From assembly GCA_026415695.1 (NCBI GenBank), contig JAOAGP010000119.1:1-48256 (forward strand): 48,256 nt of DNA, given 5' to 3'. How positions within the stretch are numbered: position 1 is the first letter of the stretch; every line of letters starts with the position of its first letter. Below the pieces are notes generated by a model, which saw only the letters and a list, made by a program, of their open reading frames with translations, ran no database searches and had not been told where the DNA came from. Below, piece after piece: positions 23,459-33,373 of the stretch. The translations under genes were made by a program, and so were the position numbers. This DNA is from Thermodesulfovibrionales bacterium. GTDB taxonomy: Bacteria; Nitrospirota; Thermodesulfovibrionia; Thermodesulfovibrionales; Dissulfurispiraceae.

Positions 23459-25192
23459 TTATTTAACAGCCCTTAATCTTTTGTCTTGTTTTTTCTCCTT
23501 TTCCTCAAACAACATGGTATCAAGTGTTGCACCAGCAGGAACCATTGGAAACACCTTTTCCTTCCAATCAACAACAAAATCCATCAATACTGGTTGCTTT
23601 ACCTTAAATGCCTCCCTTAAAACCGCATCCACCTCTGATGGTTTTTCTGCCCTCAAGCCAACCGCGTTGTATGCCTTTGCAAGCTCTACAAAATCGGGGA
23701 CTATGTCAAGATGCGTATGAGAATATCTTTCTTGGAAGAAGAGTTCTTGCCATTGTCTTACCATTCCAAGGTATCTGTTGTTTAGAATTGCGACCTTTAC
23801 TGGTAATTTATAAATAACCGCTGTAGCCAATTCCTGTATGTTCATCTGGATACTACCATCACCAGCAATGTCTATCACAAGACTATTTGGGTTTGCAATC
23901 TGTGCGCCAATTGCAGCAGGGAAACCATATCCCATAGTCCCCAAACCACCTGATGTTATCCACCTTCTTGGTTTGTTAAACTTGAAAAACTGTGCAGCCC
24001 ACATCTGATTTTGTCCCACCTCTGTGGTAATAATCGCATCTCCGCCTGTTATCTCATATATCCTTTCAACAACATACTGCGGTTTGATAACCTCATCTGT
24101 GTATGTATATGTGAGCGGTCTTTCATTTCTCCATTCTTGAATCTGTTTTAACCACGCCTTCCTTATCTCCTCCCACTGCTCAATCTTGTTTTCCTTCATA
24201 AGTTTGTTCATCTGAGAAAGCACCCGTTTTACATCCCCTACTATCGGGATATGGACATCAACATTCTTTCTTATGGATGTTGGGTCTATATCAATGTGAA
24301 TAATCTTTGCATTTGGTGCAAAACCCTCAATCTTTCCTGTCACACGGTCATCAAAACGCATACCAATTGCAATCAATAAATCCGCATTTTGAACACTTTT
24401 GTTTGCATAGTAAGTGCCGTGCATACCTAACATCCCTAAAGACAGCTCATGTGAACCGGGGAAACTGCCGAGCCCCATGAGGGTCATGGTGACAGGTATT
24501 TGTGTGTATTCTGCAAGCTCTTTTAACTCTTCTGATGCATTGGATGTTACACATCCACCACCGGCTATTATCACAGGCTTTTTTGATTTTGATATCTCAG
24601 CAATAGCCTTCTCTATCATCCACTTGTTACCTTCATAAGTGGGGTTGTAACTCCTTATGTGAACCTTATCTGGATAATGAAAATCTGCTTTGCTTGCAGT
24701 TACATCCTTTGGCAAGTCTATTAACACAGGACCGGGTCTTCCTGTTGTGGCTATGTAAAAGCCTTCCTTGATTGCCATTGCCAAATCTGAAACATTCTTT
24801 ACCAAGATATTGTATTTGGTGCATGGTCTTGTAATCCCAACAATATCTGCCTCCTGAAACGCATCATTTCCAATAAGAGAAGTAGGAACCTGTCCGGTAA
24901 AGACAAGTAGAGGGATTGAATCCATGTATGCAGTAGCAATACCTGTTACAGTATTTGTTGCACCAGGACCAGATGTTACAAGAACAACACCCGGTTTCCC
25001 AGATGACCTTGCATAACCGTCTGCTGCATGTGTGGCGCCTTGCTCATGTCTTGTTAGTATGAGTTTTAGATCCTTCTCATCATGTAAAAGGTCAAATATA
25101 TTGAGAATGACACCACCGGGATAACCAAAAATAACCTTCACTCCTTCTTTTTTAAGTGATTGCACAAAGATCTCAGCACCTGTTAATTTCAT
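23459..25192 (-). CDS. ilvB: Acetolactate synthase large subunit
   Basis: 577 residues. This TPP- and FAD-dependent enzyme condenses pyruvate for valine, leucine and isoleucine synthesis. Visible are [13 protein letters not shown], the cofactor Glu in [15 protein letters not shown], and the TPP/Mg motif [12 protein letters not shown] (about residues 445-456). ATG 25192 is preferred to the upstream in-frame Met at 25255 because MKLTGAE is the usual family start and gaggt lies 8 bases before it. It is the first gene of ilvB-ilvH-21685. Confidence 0.96.
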   Translation of the reverse strand: MKLTGAEIFVQSLKKEGVKVIFGYPGGVILNIFDLLHDEKDLKLILTRHEQGATHAADGYARSSGKPGVVLVTSGPGATNTVTGIATAYMDSIPLLVFTGQVPTSLIGNDAFQEADIVGITRPCTKYNILVKNVSDLAMAIKEGFYIATTGRPGPVLIDLPKDVTASKADFHYPDKVHIRSYNPTYEGNKWMIEKAIAEISKSKKPVIIAGGGCVTSNASEELKELAEYTQIPVTMTLMGLGSFPGSHELSLGMLGMHGTYYANKSVQNADLLIAIGMRFDDRVTGKIEGFAPNAKIIHIDIDPTSIRKNVDVHIPIVGDVKRVLSQMNKLMKENKIEQWEEIRKAWLKQIQEWRNERPLTYTYTDEVIKPQYVVERIYEITGGDAIITTEVGQNQMWAAQFFKFNKPRRWITSGGLGTMGYGFPAAIGAQIANPNSLVIDIAGDGSIQMNIQELATAVIYKLPVKVAILNNRYLGMVRQWQELFFQERYSHTHLDIVPDFVELAKAYNAVGLRAEKPSEVDAVLREAFKVKQPVLMDFVVDWKEKVFPMVPAGATLDTMLFEEKEKKQDKRLRAVK

Positions 25193-25302
25193 GTTTCTTA
25201 CCTCACAAGATTTTTTGAACTGAAATTTTATCATATGAAAATATTGTTTTTCCATAAAAAAAAATTATACCTTTTAAAAATAAGAAGTTTTTTACCTATC
25301 TG

Positions 25303-25331
25303 TTGCATCAAAAATAATTTCAATCTATAAT
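25303..25331 (+). promoter_or_regulatory. Promoter of the hemerythrin gene, near-leaderless
   Basis: TTGCAT (25303-25308), a 17-base spacer, and TATAAT (25326-25331). Transcription would start near 25338, one or two bases before the ATG at 25340, and no Shine-Dalgarno exists. This points to a leaderless mRNA. Confidence 0.65.
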
Positions 25332-25339
25332 AGTTGCTT

Positions 25340-25735
25340 ATGGACAAGGTCATTAAGTGGAAGAAAAAATACCTAACCGGTTGTACTGTAGTGGACTTAC
25401 AACACCAATACTTTGCCGATCTCATCAACAGGATAGTATGGGAGATAATTGATAGTAAAGATACAAAATACAATCAGTTGTTACTTGAAGAACTTGTACA
25501 TTATGCACAGTTTCATTTTATCAGTGAAGAAAATATGTTATATAAGACCAATCAGCAGGAACTAAAAAGACAACATAAACTCCACAGGGCGTTAATAGAA
25601 ACACTTAATCAAAAGATAAACACCCCTGATATAAATCAAAAACCCCTTGACCTAATCAATTTTCTTGTCAACTGGTTCGTAGAACATACAGTAAACGAAG
25701 ATGTAAGGAGTTTTAAGCATCTCAAGGATATTTAG
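25340..25735 (+). CDS. Bacteriohemerythrin
   Basis: About 131 residues. It is an O2-binding diiron four-helix protein. Ligand motifs in order are the N-terminal WKKKYLTGC with VDLQHQYF (His), HYAQFHFISEENML (His and Glu), QHKLHRAL (two His) and VEHTVNEDVRSF (His, Asp). ATG 25340 is taken over TTG 25334 given the promoter at 25303-25331. It stands alone and divergent from ilvB. Likely roles are O2 sensing, storage or delivery in a microaerobe or anaerobe. Confidence 0.92.
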   Translation: MDKVIKWKKKYLTGCTVVDLQHQYFADLINRIVWEIIDSKDTKYNQLLLEELVHYAQFHFISEENMLYKTNQQELKRQHKLHRALIETLNQKINTPDINQKPLDLINFLVNWFVEHTVNEDVRSFKHLKDI

Positions 25736-25916
25736 TTATACAACTTCCTTACCCAAAAAATGCCTCTTATCAACAACAAAAAGAACTTCATATCAACCTG
25801 AAATACAATACAAAATGATAACAATAGGAGGTTGGATCATCTAAAAAATCCCTTTCTAATGAAATGGTAGTATGAGATTGCTCATCTATCATACAAAAAG
25901 GTAGATGTAGTAATTG

Positions 25917-26774
25917 ATGACTGAAATTGCATTAAAGGGAAATAGCGTCAAAACAAATATGATAAGCATAATTACCGCAGTTTATAATCAACTAAATATA
26001 AACAAGTTATACTGGGAATATCTCAAAAGATACACAAATAGTGTCTTTGAGTTAATAGTTGTGGACAATGGTTCAACGGATGGTAGCCCAGAATTTTTTG
26101 ATTCTGTAGGTGCTACTGTCATAAGAAACGGGGCTAATTACTCGTATCCCTATTGCCAAAATAAGGGTCTTGAGATTGCAAAATATGACTACCTTGCCTT
26201 TTTCAACAATGATATAATCGTCTCTCCAGAATGGGATGTAAGATTAATCAGTAACATGAAACAAAATGACCTTGACATCGTTACTGCTTGCGGTATTGAA
26301 AACTTAGAAAATAGAAACGCAACAAGAAAACTTAAAAACCGTTGGAAGATTTACAGGAATCTACTAAAAATATTTGGGCATAGTCTATTTAATCTTAGAC
26401 TAACTCACAGACTCATGTATGGAGATTACGAAAGGTTTTGTAATAGACGCTTTGCCCTTTTTAAAGGCATGACAAAGGATGGCTTTGTGGGTTGTGCTAT
26501 ATTTATGAAACGACAAGCCATTGACAAGGTTGGTTTATGGGATGAAAGGATACAGCCTGCCGACTATGACCTTTATTTAAGAACAATAAAAAGGGCTATT
26601 GAAAAGTACGATATCAAACCAATGAAGATATGTTTAGATGTATTTGTGCATCATTACATCAGGATAACCCTGCACTCAAACCCTCCTGATTTTGCTGACA
26701 AGGGAAGATTAATCCCATTAGAACAAAAGTGGGACAAAGAGTTCCTGAAGTATTTAGAGCATATAGATGACTAA
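25917..26774 (+). CDS. Family 2 glycosyltransferase
   Basis: About 285 residues. The GT-A fold is shown by SIITAVYNQL (about 16-25), the nucleotide-binding VVDNGSTDGSPEFF (about 49-62) and a DXD-like FNNDIIVSPEW (about 97-107). FVGCAIFMKR and GLWDER further on are the acceptor-side motifs of rhamnosyl/glycosyl transferases. No membrane helix is predicted. It is isolated from other glycan genes, so donor and acceptor are unknown. ATG 25917 is used (TTG 25914 precedes it); no good ribosome site is visible. Confidence 0.85.
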   Translation: MTEIALKGNSVKTNMISIITAVYNQLNINKLYWEYLKRYTNSVFELIVVDNGSTDGSPEFFDSVGATVIRNGANYSYPYCQNKGLEIAKYDYLAFFNNDIIVSPEWDVRLISNMKQNDLDIVTACGIENLENRNATRKLKNRWKIYRNLLKIFGHSLFNLRLTHRLMYGDYERFCNRRFALFKGMTKDGFVGCAIFMKRQAIDKVGLWDERIQPADYDLYLRTIKRAIEKYDIKPMKICLDVFVHHYIRITLHSNPPDFADKGRLIPLEQKWDKEFLKYLEHIDD

Positions 26775-26845
26775 AGTTGTTTCTGGTTGTTTTTTTCACT
26801 AAACATTTACCTACATCTCTTCAAAAAACCCAAATAGTCATACCT

Positions 26846-28735
26846 CTACCATCCACCACCGCCTCCACCACCTCCACCACCGCCAGATGACCCTCCACCT
26901 GAAGATGATGCAGATGACGAGGATGAGGCTATCGCTACACCTAATGTTGAGCCAATTGAACTCAGTGAAGAGGTTGAAAAACTCGGCCCGTGATACCAAG
27001 TAAACCTTTGTACTTCCCTCTGTGTTTCATAAGTGGATGCCTTTATGACAGACTCAAATTGCTCAGCCCACTCATTCTCTACATCAAGTGCAATAGCGTA
27101 TGGGAGATACCTCTCAAATAACTCAGGGGTCTTACCTGCTGGATAAAACATCCTAAATCTTTCTTCCTCTGTGGTCTTAAGAAAGAGTTTAAAGCCTTCA
27201 ATCTTGTCCATGACTTGTCTGCCTCTTAATGTTGGAGCCTTTAGGAGATGATAGAACACATTATTTATCAGCCCAAGACAGACAAGGCAGATGGCAAACA
27301 GGGGGGATGTTGCTTGTATCAAAAGCCAGATGGCAAATATCTCCGCAACTACAAACGGGATGCTAAAGAGGGTTATAAAAACTGCCTTGAATGTATTTAT
27401 CCTACCCCGATGGCTCTGTCTGGCATTTTTCCATGCTAAAAAGCCTGCATACAGTAGAGTAACCACACCGATTGTCCATATCATTAGCCAAACACAGGTA
27501 AACACCGCATACATATGAGAATCAGACATGAAGGCACTAAAAACTGCCACTACTATTGAAATAGCAACGCCTATCATGAAAAAAGACCTGTTGGTGTTGA
27601 AATAAATCCTTTCATAACTACCTTTTAGTCTATTTCTAAACTCTGTCTTAACCCCTAAAAGTATTTTGTTATTTGACCTATCTAATCTTATAGAATCACC
27701 ACCCACAAAAAGCCTATCATAGATGACCTTTTCATCGGATGAAAGTTCGCCCTTTGGGTTTCTGCTTTTTACTATAGTAATATCATCACCTTGCTGATTA
27801 ATCATCAAAAAACCCTTTACTGCCATGTTGACTATTGCTGCTGATAGCGTCTTGTCATCAAAACCCATCTTGTAGATGTATCTCATTGATGCTGGAGAAT
27901 AACCCTTTGGTGGCTCAAATTGAGGTATGATGACACCCTTTTCAGGATCCTTACCAACTCTTATCCATGAAAGACTATAGTAGATGAAAACAACCAATAA
28001 TCCAGTTAAGGCAATGATTACACCAATGTTATCCTTTACAAAGTATTGAATCTTTTGTTGTTGGGTCGGTTCTTTCAGAATGCCTTTTGCAATGCTTATT
28101 AAGATGGTAAAGCCTTCTCTTAATTGCAGGTTCCTTGTGGTTTCAAAGTATGGTATATTGCCTTCTTCATAAATGAGTTTGAAGTCCTTGCCTCTTTCTC
28201 CAAGAAAACCAGTATAGGCATCTATAAATCTAATCCTTCCCCTTGCACCTTCAGGCAGATACACCCTTGCAGATGCCTTGTCAATAGGAAATGCCCAATA
28301 ATTACCTGTCACATTCCAGTATATCTCATCGTGGTCAGTAAAAAAACCAATCTGTCGGTTTGTAGAATAGGTAATGGTGTAAGTATAAACACCCTTCTTG
28401 AGAAAGACATTCTTATCACCGATGTAAATCCTTATTGAATTGGGTTGAGCATCTGTGTGATAAGGTTCTTGTTTGCCGTCTTTTAAAACCTTAAGTAGTT
28501 TGAAATCCACAATGTAGGGATTGCCATACAAATCCTTATATCTAATGGGGAAGTCTCTATAAATACCCCTCTTAATCTCAACACCCTCTGCCCTTACCTG
28601 AATAGTCTCCTCAACGATTAATGAACCATCTGTATTGACCACGATGTCTGAATGAAATCTTAGTATCCTCTCGTCTGACCAAACAGTAAAAGGTATGATT
28701 AAAAAGATGAGTAGAGACAAGAGGGTATTTCTCAT
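26846..28735 (-). CDS. DUF2207 membrane protein with poly-Gly tail
   Basis: 629 residues. A signal peptide (about 1-19) leads into the extracytoplasmic DUF2207 beta domain (about 20-210; ILRFHSDIVVNTDGSLIVEE is its usual start). Membrane helices follow near 235-255, 385-405, 410-430 and 445-490. The tail is Ser-rich then nearly pure Gly (last ~25 residues ending GGW), as in many members. Function is unknown; the family is regularly paired with LemA. It starts 1 base after lemA. Confidence 0.88.
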   Translation of the reverse strand: MRNTLLSLLIFLIIPFTVWSDERILRFHSDIVVNTDGSLIVEETIQVRAEGVEIKRGIYRDFPIRYKDLYGNPYIVDFKLLKVLKDGKQEPYHTDAQPNSIRIYIGDKNVFLKKGVYTYTITYSTNRQIGFFTDHDEIYWNVTGNYWAFPIDKASARVYLPEGARGRIRFIDAYTGFLGERGKDFKLIYEEGNIPYFETTRNLQLREGFTILISIAKGILKEPTQQQKIQYFVKDNIGVIIALTGLLVVFIYYSLSWIRVGKDPEKGVIIPQFEPPKGYSPASMRYIYKMGFDDKTLSAAIVNMAVKGFLMINQQGDDITIVKSRNPKGELSSDEKVIYDRLFVGGDSIRLDRSNNKILLGVKTEFRNRLKGSYERIYFNTNRSFFMIGVAISIVVAVFSAFMSDSHMYAVFTCVWLMIWTIGVVTLLYAGFLAWKNARQSHRGRINTFKAVFITLFSIPFVVAEIFAIWLLIQATSPLFAICLVCLGLINNVFYHLLKAPTLRGRQVMDKIEGFKLFLKTTEEERFRMFYPAGKTPELFERYLPYAIALDVENEWAEQFESVIKASTYETQREVQRFTWYHGPSFSTSSLSSIGSTLGVAIASSSSSASSSGGGSSGGGGGGGGGGGW

Positions 28736-28736
28736 A

Positions 28737-29291
28737 TTAGAACTCTATCTTTGGAACTTCTCTAACCGCTGTGTCTTCTACCTCGTAATACTCAAATGTC
28801 TTAAAGCCAAAAAACGACGCTATGATTGAACTTGGAAATGACTCAACAAGTATATTGTAGTCTCTTACTGTGCCGTTATAGTATCTGCGGGCTAACTGGA
28901 TCTGGTCTTCTAACTGTTGAAGATTGGACTGCAGGTCAAGAAAATTCTGATTTGCCTTCAGTTCAGGATATGCCTCTGCAACTGCAAAGAGGGTCTTAAG
29001 CATTGCAGATAGACCGTTTTCTAAATGTGCCTTATCCTTTATGTCTCCTGCACCGATTGACCTTGCCCTCATCTCTGCTATCTTTTCAAGGAGTTCTCGC
29101 TCATGTTTCATATAGCCCTTTACTGTGTTTAAGAGATTAGGGATCAGATCGTGTCTTCTCCTTAATTGAACATCAATCCCACTCCACGCCTCCTTGACAA
29201 GATTCTTCCTTTTGATAAACATGTTGTAAACAGTAATTACAAAGATCAAAATACCTAATATGAAACCAACAACCATAAGAAGTGCAATCAT
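28737..29291 (-). CDS. lemA: LemA family protein
   Basis: 184 residues. One N-terminal membrane helix (about 3-22) is followed by long antiparallel helices with the family motifs VKEAWSGIDVQLRRRHDLIP (about 34-53), NLLNTVKGY and RRYYNGTVRDYNILVESFPS. LemA proteins are membrane-anchored and of unclear role, often next to DUF2207 or a peptidase. It is paired with the DUF2207 gene downstream and follows fhs by 30 bases. Confidence 0.92.
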   Translation of the reverse strand: MIALLMVVGFILGILIFVITVYNMFIKRKNLVKEAWSGIDVQLRRRHDLIPNLLNTVKGYMKHERELLEKIAEMRARSIGAGDIKDKAHLENGLSAMLKTLFAVAEAYPELKANQNFLDLQSNLQQLEDQIQLARRYYNGTVRDYNILVESFPSSIIASFFGFKTFEYYEVEDTAVREVPKIEF

Positions 29292-29321
29292 GAGATATCT
29301 CCTTTTTTAAGGTCTTTTGAT

Positions 29322-31085
29322 TTAATACAAACCCTTTACCCTTCCTGTCTCAACATCAACATCTACCCTTCTAAATGCAGGGTCTGATGATGTCCCCGGC
29401 ATGAGTTTGATATCACCTGCTACAGGCACAATAAATCCTGCACCCTTGTAGATAAGTATGTCTCGTATAAAGAGTTTCCACCCCCTTGGAGCACCTTTAA
29501 GATTCGGATTATCAGACAAACTTAAATGGGTCTTGACCATACATGTAGCAAGGTTTTTATTAGTATCATCAGACTCTATCGTCTTTAGTTTTGTAAGTGC
29601 AGTAGGGGAATACTCAACGCCATCAGCCCCATAAACACTCCTTGAAATCAACTCAATCCTCTGTGAAATAGGGATGTCCATCTCATAGAGGAATCTAAAA
29701 TTGTTATTTTCATTACAGGCATCTAATACAGCATCGGCAAGTTCAAGGGCACCTTCCCCACCATACTGCCAGTGTCTTGATATAGCAACCCTTGCACCTG
29801 CTGATTCGGATAGCCTCTTGATAGTATTTATCTCGTCTTTACTGTCAGTGCTAAACACATTTATACACACAACAGGGCTTATACCAGACATCTTGACCGT
29901 CTCAATGTGTTTTAAAAGATTTGCACAACCATCCTCAACCCACTTGATGTTTTCTGTTTTATACTCCTCTGGTAACGGTCTACCCGGAATAGGCACTGGT
30001 GCGCCACCATGACATTTTAATGCCCTTACTGTTGTTACTATTACTGCTGCGTTTGGTTTTAAGCCGGAGTATCTACACTTGAGGTTCCAGAACTTTTCAA
30101 ATCCGATGTCTGCACCAAAGCCAGCCTCTGTGACTAAATAATCGGCAAGTTTTAGACCAACATAGTCAGCAATGATAGATGACTGCCCTATCGCAATGTT
30201 TGCAAATGGTCCTGCATGCACAAGGACAGGTTGCCCCTCTATTGTCTGAATGAGATTAGGCTTTATTGCCTCTGTCATCCATGCAGTCATTGCACCAGCA
30301 ACCTCTAAATCCGCTGTGGTGATAGGTCTTCCTGATTTGTCATATGCAACTACAATGTTTCCAATCCTCTCCCTCATGTCCTTTAGGTCTTTGCATATTG
30401 CAAGTATTGCCATTATCTCTGAGGATACAGCAATTGCAAAACCAGACTGCATCATAAAGCCACTGTTTTTCCCTCCAATCCCTATGATGATATCCCTTAA
30501 AGATTGGGCACAGAAATCCATCACCCATCTCATCTGAACATTGTGTGGGTCAATGTTTAGTCTCTTTAGCCCTCTTTTTGAAAGTTGTTCGTCACTGTAG
30601 TTAAATTCATGCTGGAGCCTTGAGGTAAGTGCAACCATTGCAAGATTGTGTGCGTTCATTATTGCGTTTATGTCTCCAGTGAGACCTAACGAAAATTGTG
30701 TAAGAGGAATACACTGTGATAGACCACCTCCTGCAGCTGAGCCCTTTATGTTCATTGTAGGTCCGCCTGATGGTTGTCTAATTGCCGCTGCCACCTTTAC
30801 ATTTCTTTTGCCTAACCCTTGAGTTAACCCAATTGTTGTGGTCGATTTTCCTTCACCCAAAGGTGTTGGGGTGATAGCAGTTACAATAATGTATTTCCCA
30901 TTTTGACGCCCTTCCAAACGATTAAGAACAGATTTGTAATCAACCTTGGCAATGTAGTGTCCGTAAGGAAGCACCTCTTGTTGTAATAAACCAAACTCAT
31001 TGGCAATAGTTATGATTGGTTTGATGCTTTTTTCAGCCTCTTCTGCTATTTGCCAATCTGAATGTTTGGTTGGATCTAATGGCAT
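29322..31085 (-). CDS. fhs: Formate-tetrahydrofolate ligase
   Basis: 587 residues, slightly longer than the usual ~560. Fhs makes 10-formyl-THF from formate, THF and ATP, the entry to the methyl branch of the Wood-Ljungdahl pathway. Visible are the P-loop TPTPLGEGKSTTTIGL (about 72-87), AAIRQPSGGPTMNIKGSAAG (split at the family's glycine motif) and EAGFGADIGFEKFWN. aggagg lies about 10 bases before the ATG. The folD, metF and metV genes are upstream on the same strand, separated from it by pilC. Confidence 0.97.
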   Translation of the reverse strand: MPLDPTKHSDWQIAEEAEKSIKPIITIANEFGLLQQEVLPYGHYIAKVDYKSVLNRLEGRQNGKYIIVTAITPTPLGEGKSTTTIGLTQGLGKRNVKVAAAIRQPSGGPTMNIKGSAAGGGLSQCIPLTQFSLGLTGDINAIMNAHNLAMVALTSRLQHEFNYSDEQLSKRGLKRLNIDPHNVQMRWVMDFCAQSLRDIIIGIGGKNSGFMMQSGFAIAVSSEIMAILAICKDLKDMRERIGNIVVAYDKSGRPITTADLEVAGAMTAWMTEAIKPNLIQTIEGQPVLVHAGPFANIAIGQSSIIADYVGLKLADYLVTEAGFGADIGFEKFWNLKCRYSGLKPNAAVIVTTVRALKCHGGAPVPIPGRPLPEEYKTENIKWVEDGCANLLKHIETVKMSGISPVVCINVFSTDSKDEINTIKRLSESAGARVAISRHWQYGGEGALELADAVLDACNENNNFRFLYEMDIPISQRIELISRSVYGADGVEYSPTALTKLKTIESDDTNKNLATCMVKTHLSLSDNPNLKGAPRGWKLFIRDILIYKGAGFIVPVAGDIKLMPGTSSDPAFRRVDVDVETGRVKGLY

Positions 31086-31157
31086 AAGATTAAGCCTCCT
31101 TTAAGTTTTATAAGAAATATAACCCCTCTGTCATAGGACAAAGGAGCATAAAAAGGA

Positions 31158-32384
31158 CTATTTACCCCCAATTACCTCACCCATCTTGAATATCGGCAGG
31201 TAAAGTGCCACAACAATATAACCAATGGTCGTTCCTAAAAATACCATCAGCATTGGCTCAAGCATGGTAGTGAGGTTAGCTACTGCATTGTCAACCTCAT
31301 CGTCATAAAAGTCTGCAATCTTGATAAGCATCTGGTCTAATGCTCCTGTGGATTCACCAACACTTATCATCTGAACTACCATAGATGGGAATATTTCGGA
31401 TTTTGAGAGCGGTTCTGCAACGGTCTTTCCAGCAGATACCTCCTTCTTGACATCGTAGATAGTTTCCTCAACTATCTTATTACCAGAGGATTTTGCACAC
31501 ACATCAAGCCCGTCAAGGATAGGCACACCACTGTTTAACAATGTTCCAAGCGTCCTTGTAAACCTTGCAATTGCAACCTTTCTTATGAGGTCTCCGACTA
31601 TCGGTAGTTTAAGAAACATCCTATCGGTGTTTTTCTTCCCTCCTTCAGTAGCCCTGTATCTTTTAAAAAGGAAGATAAACACCACAAAACCACCAAATAC
31701 CATCAATCCACCAATACCACCTAAGAAATTACTGAGCCATATAACAGACCGTGTTGGTGCTGGAAGCTGGGCTCCCATCTCAGTAAATATCTTTGCAAAT
31801 ATTGGTATGACGAAGATCATGATAATGGCAATGACCAAAACAGCAACCGATATAACAATAGCAGGATATATCATTGCCCCCTTGACCTTCTTTTTAAGCT
31901 TCATTGACTTTTCAATATACACTGCCAACCTCAAAAGCACTTCATCAAGCACACCACCAGCTTCACCTGCAGCAACGAGGTTTACATAGAGGTCATCAAA
32001 TATCTTTGGATGCTTCTTCATCGCATCAGCCAGAGTCATACCTGTTTCAACATCTGCCTTGACTTGAGCAACTATCTCAGCCATTGCCCTGTTTTCACTT
32101 TGTTTTGAAAGGATATCAAGACCTTGAACGATTGGTATTCCAGAATTAAACATCGTTGCAAACTGACGAGTAAATATCACAAGGTCTCTTTCGGTAATCT
32201 TTCCCTTCTTCTTTTTAAATAATCCAGCACCAGGTGTTGCATCAGAGATGTTTTTAGGTTCAATACGCATCCTTCTTAATGCCGCTACGACCTCTTCTTT
32301 AGTATTTGCGCTTAATTCCCCAGTTCTTTGACTTCCATCAGCGGCTACGCCTGTCCATTTAAATACCTTTTTAGCAGTTGCCAT
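31158..32384 (-). CDS. pilC: PilC/GspF-type inner-membrane platform protein
   Basis: 408 residues. There are two T2SSF domains (about 70-195 and 275-398), each with FTRQFATMFNSGIPIVQGLD or FTRTLGTLLNSGVPILDGLD signatures, and three membrane helices (about 172-198, 220-245, 375-400). PilC is the assembly platform of type IV pili and binds the PilB/PilT motors. A strong aggagg precedes the ATG by 7 bases. It is an orphan: pilB, pilT and pilin genes are absent, and its neighbours are folate enzymes. Confidence 0.94.
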   Translation of the reverse strand: MATAKKVFKWTGVAADGSQRTGELSANTKEEVVAALRRMRIEPKNISDATPGAGLFKKKKGKITERDLVIFTRQFATMFNSGIPIVQGLDILSKQSENRAMAEIVAQVKADVETGMTLADAMKKHPKIFDDLYVNLVAAGEAGGVLDEVLLRLAVYIEKSMKLKKKVKGAMIYPAIVISVAVLVIAIIMIFVIPIFAKIFTEMGAQLPAPTRSVIWLSNFLGGIGGLMVFGGFVVFIFLFKRYRATEGGKKNTDRMFLKLPIVGDLIRKVAIARFTRTLGTLLNSGVPILDGLDVCAKSSGNKIVEETIYDVKKEVSAGKTVAEPLSKSEIFPSMVVQMISVGESTGALDQMLIKIADFYDDEVDNAVANLTTMLEPMLMVFLGTTIGYIVVALYLPIFKMGEVIGGK

Positions 32385-32395
32385 CTCACTGCCTC

Positions 32396-33373
32396 CTAAC
32401 TATGAATTTTAGGTCTTGGATACAAACCACAGGTTTTTATGATATAGCCTACTACTTCTTCCCATGATATCGTCTGAAGGTGAATACCTCTTACACCATC
32501 AATTTCAAGAACCTGATGTATGAGTTCCATCGCTATCTTTAAGCCCTCTTGTTCTTGTCTCCTTTTGATTTCTTCTTTATCACTACCTGCAGATTCTTTT
32601 GCCTTCAACATCCTGTGAATAATTTTTTCCGGTATCGTGATACCGGGCACAGATGTAGCCATATACTTTAGCATATTGTAAGAACGCGGAACTATTATAC
32701 CAGCAAGTATTGCAGTTTTTTCATGTAAACCCATTGCCCTAATCGTTTGCATCTGTTGTTTGAATAGATCAATATCAAATATGCCTTGTGTTTGTATGAA
32801 GTCAGCACCTGATAAAACCTTCTTTTTCAGATTTATCGGTCTAAAGTCTAAAGGTTCTGCAGTAGGTGTCCATGATGCACCAATAAAAAGGCGTGGTGCA
32901 ACCTCTAACCTATCTCCACCTTGTTGAAGTCCATCATCTCGCATCCTTTTGATTATCCCTACCAACTGACATGTGTCAATATCATATACATTCTTTGCAC
33001 CTGGATGCCCCTTAAACCTTCCTAATCCACTAAACCTCTGATGATCACCTGCAATACACAGGCAGTTTCTGATTCCAAGAGCAGATGCACCTAATAAATC
33101 TGATTGTATTGCTATCCTATTTCTGTCTCTGCATGTCATCTGCATTACTGGTTCTAACCCTTCTTTCATCACTATCAACGAACCCGCAATGCTTGACATC
33201 CTCACTATTGCTGTCTGACAGTCAGTTATGTTAACTGCATCACAAAACCCTTTTAACAGATTAGCCTTTTTTATAAACCCTGTAGCATCGGCACTCATTG
33301 GTGGTCCTAACTCTACAGTTACAACAGGACTGCCGCTTAATATCACCTTCTCAAGATTACTTCCTACCTTCAT
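32396..33373 (-). CDS. metF: Methylenetetrahydrofolate reductase, MetF-type
   Basis: 325 residues of the MTHFR TIM barrel. Family features include VTVELGPP near residue 19, the AVNITDCQTA stretch, LQMTCRD-like QMTCRDRNR, LCIAGDH (flavin contact), and GADFIQTQGIFD. It reduces methylene-THF to methyl-THF in the Wood-Ljungdahl methyl branch. It overlaps metV by 4 bases, matching the MetVF heterodimer in which MetV supplies the Fe-S or zinc part. The hydride source is discussed with the gene at 34059. Confidence 0.93.
   Translation of the reverse strand: MKVGSNLEKVILSGSPVVTVELGPPMSADATGFIKKANLLKGFCDAVNITDCQTAIVRMSSIAGSLIVMKEGLEPVMQMTCRDRNRIAIQSDLLGASALGIRNCLCIAGDHQRFSGLGRFKGHPGAKNVYDIDTCQLVGIIKRMRDDGLQQGGDRLEVAPRLFIGASWTPTAEPLDFRPINLKKKVLSGADFIQTQGIFDIDLFKQQMQTIRAMGLHEKTAILAGIIVPRSYNMLKYMATSVPGITIPEKIIHRMLKAKESAGSDKEEIKRRQEQEGLKIAMELIHQVLEIDGVRGIHLQTISWEEVVGYIIKTCGLYPRPKIHS

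Noticed and set aside
26846-26925. GGX-like codon run mistaken for a tandem DNA repeat
   Set aside because: It encodes the poly-Gly/Ser tail normal for DUF2207 proteins.
31585-31989. 134-codon plus-strand frame inside pilC
   Set aside because: Antisense shadow of the membrane segments of PilC.
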